Shown in pieces: positions 6,184 to 6,361 of a stretch of 6,361 bases of DNA. Each line of letters begins with the position of its first letter. Positions within the stretch are counted from its first letter, which is position 1. Below the pieces are notes generated by a model. It did not search any database and had not been told where the DNA came from. It saw only the letters and a list, made by a program, of their open reading frames with translations. Source of the stretch: an uncultured Eubacteriales bacterium (lineage in GTDB: Bacteria > Bacillota > Clostridia > Peptostreptococcales > Anaerovoracaceae); the NCBI GenBank assembly GCA_900551415.1, contig URWB01000126.1, forward strand, positions 1-6,361, in the 5' to 3' direction. Made by a program: the position numbers and the translations under genes.

Positions 6184-6361
6184 ATGAGAAAACTTTTGGA
6201 AAATAAAAAATTACGTGTTATGTTTATGGTAGTTAAGGCTTTTACTACCTTGTTGGTGTGTATAATTGTGAGTATTATTTTTGTTCAAAGGGTTTCTAAT
6301 AATAAGATTACTTTGGGTGGATATAGTATTTATACTATTGTTTCTGAAAGTATGTTACCAA
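6184..6361 (+). CDS. Signal peptidase I (S26 family), 3' end outside the window
   Basis: Membrane-bound protease that removes signal peptides from exported proteins. Only the first 59 residues are present. A basic N-terminus (MRKLLENKKLR) is followed by one hydrophobic segment at about 12-34, then an outside-facing part containing IVSESMLP (52-59). This matches the catalytic serine motif S-x-S-M-x-P of signal peptidase I, with Ser56 as the probable nucleophile. The Ser-Glu-Ser-Met form and the short spacing from the membrane segment suggest the SipW/ER-like branch, whose general base is usually His, but the residue is beyond the window. It starts 11 bases after the upstream gene's stop on the same strand. 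It shares the AT-rich composition of its neighbour. Confidence 0.75.
   Translation, partial: MRKLLENKKLRVMFMVVKAFTTLLVCIIVSIIFVQRVSNNKITLGGYSIYTIVSESMLP

Overview
The window joins two DNA segments of very different character. Bases 1 to about 5095 are moderately GC-rich: I counted 34 G/C in the 60 bases from 4801. They carry Clostridia-like housekeeping genes. From about 5100 to the end the DNA is very AT-rich: I counted 13 G/C in the 60 bases from 5581. The genes there use A/T-ending codons, as in low-GC Bacilli or Mollicutes-like gut Firmicutes. Both sides read well with the standard bacterial code. No taxon can be proven from the sequence alone.

Left segment, minus strand: IMP dehydrogenase (guaB, 3294 to 1786) is followed after 99 bases by GMP synthase (guaA, 1686 to 85). 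They form a two-gene operon that converts IMP to XMP and then to GMP. The operon has a clear promoter near 3358-3386, good ribosome binding sites for both genes, a hairpin in the gap, and a strong terminator at 18-67. The IMP dehydrogenase is the subtype known from the protist Tritrichomonas foetus and matches that enzyme's residue numbering at every catalytic position.

Middle: divergently from guaB, a complete tRNA-Ala(CGC) with encoded CCA lies at 3630-3705, with its own promoter and AT-rich upstream element. A perfect 12-bp hairpin with A and T runs on its two sides (3707-3746) serves as a shared bidirectional terminator. It ends the tRNA on the plus strand and an AlbA_2/RecG-C-like ATP-binding protein on the minus strand (stop at 3748).

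Junction: the ATP-binding protein gene loses its 5' end near 5092-5104. A plus-strand gene of unrelated composition (a DUF2357-like protein, stop at 6172) also lacks its 5' end at the same place and runs away from the junction. Two head-to-head genes, both missing their N-termini at one point where composition changes abruptly, look like a chimeric contig join, or less likely an illegitimate recombination. The right segment ends inside a second gene, the N-terminal part of a signal peptidase I (6184 onward).

I see no convincing new system. The main points of interest are the junction, the protist-type IMP dehydrogenase, the compact bidirectional terminator, and the small regulatory signals around guaB.
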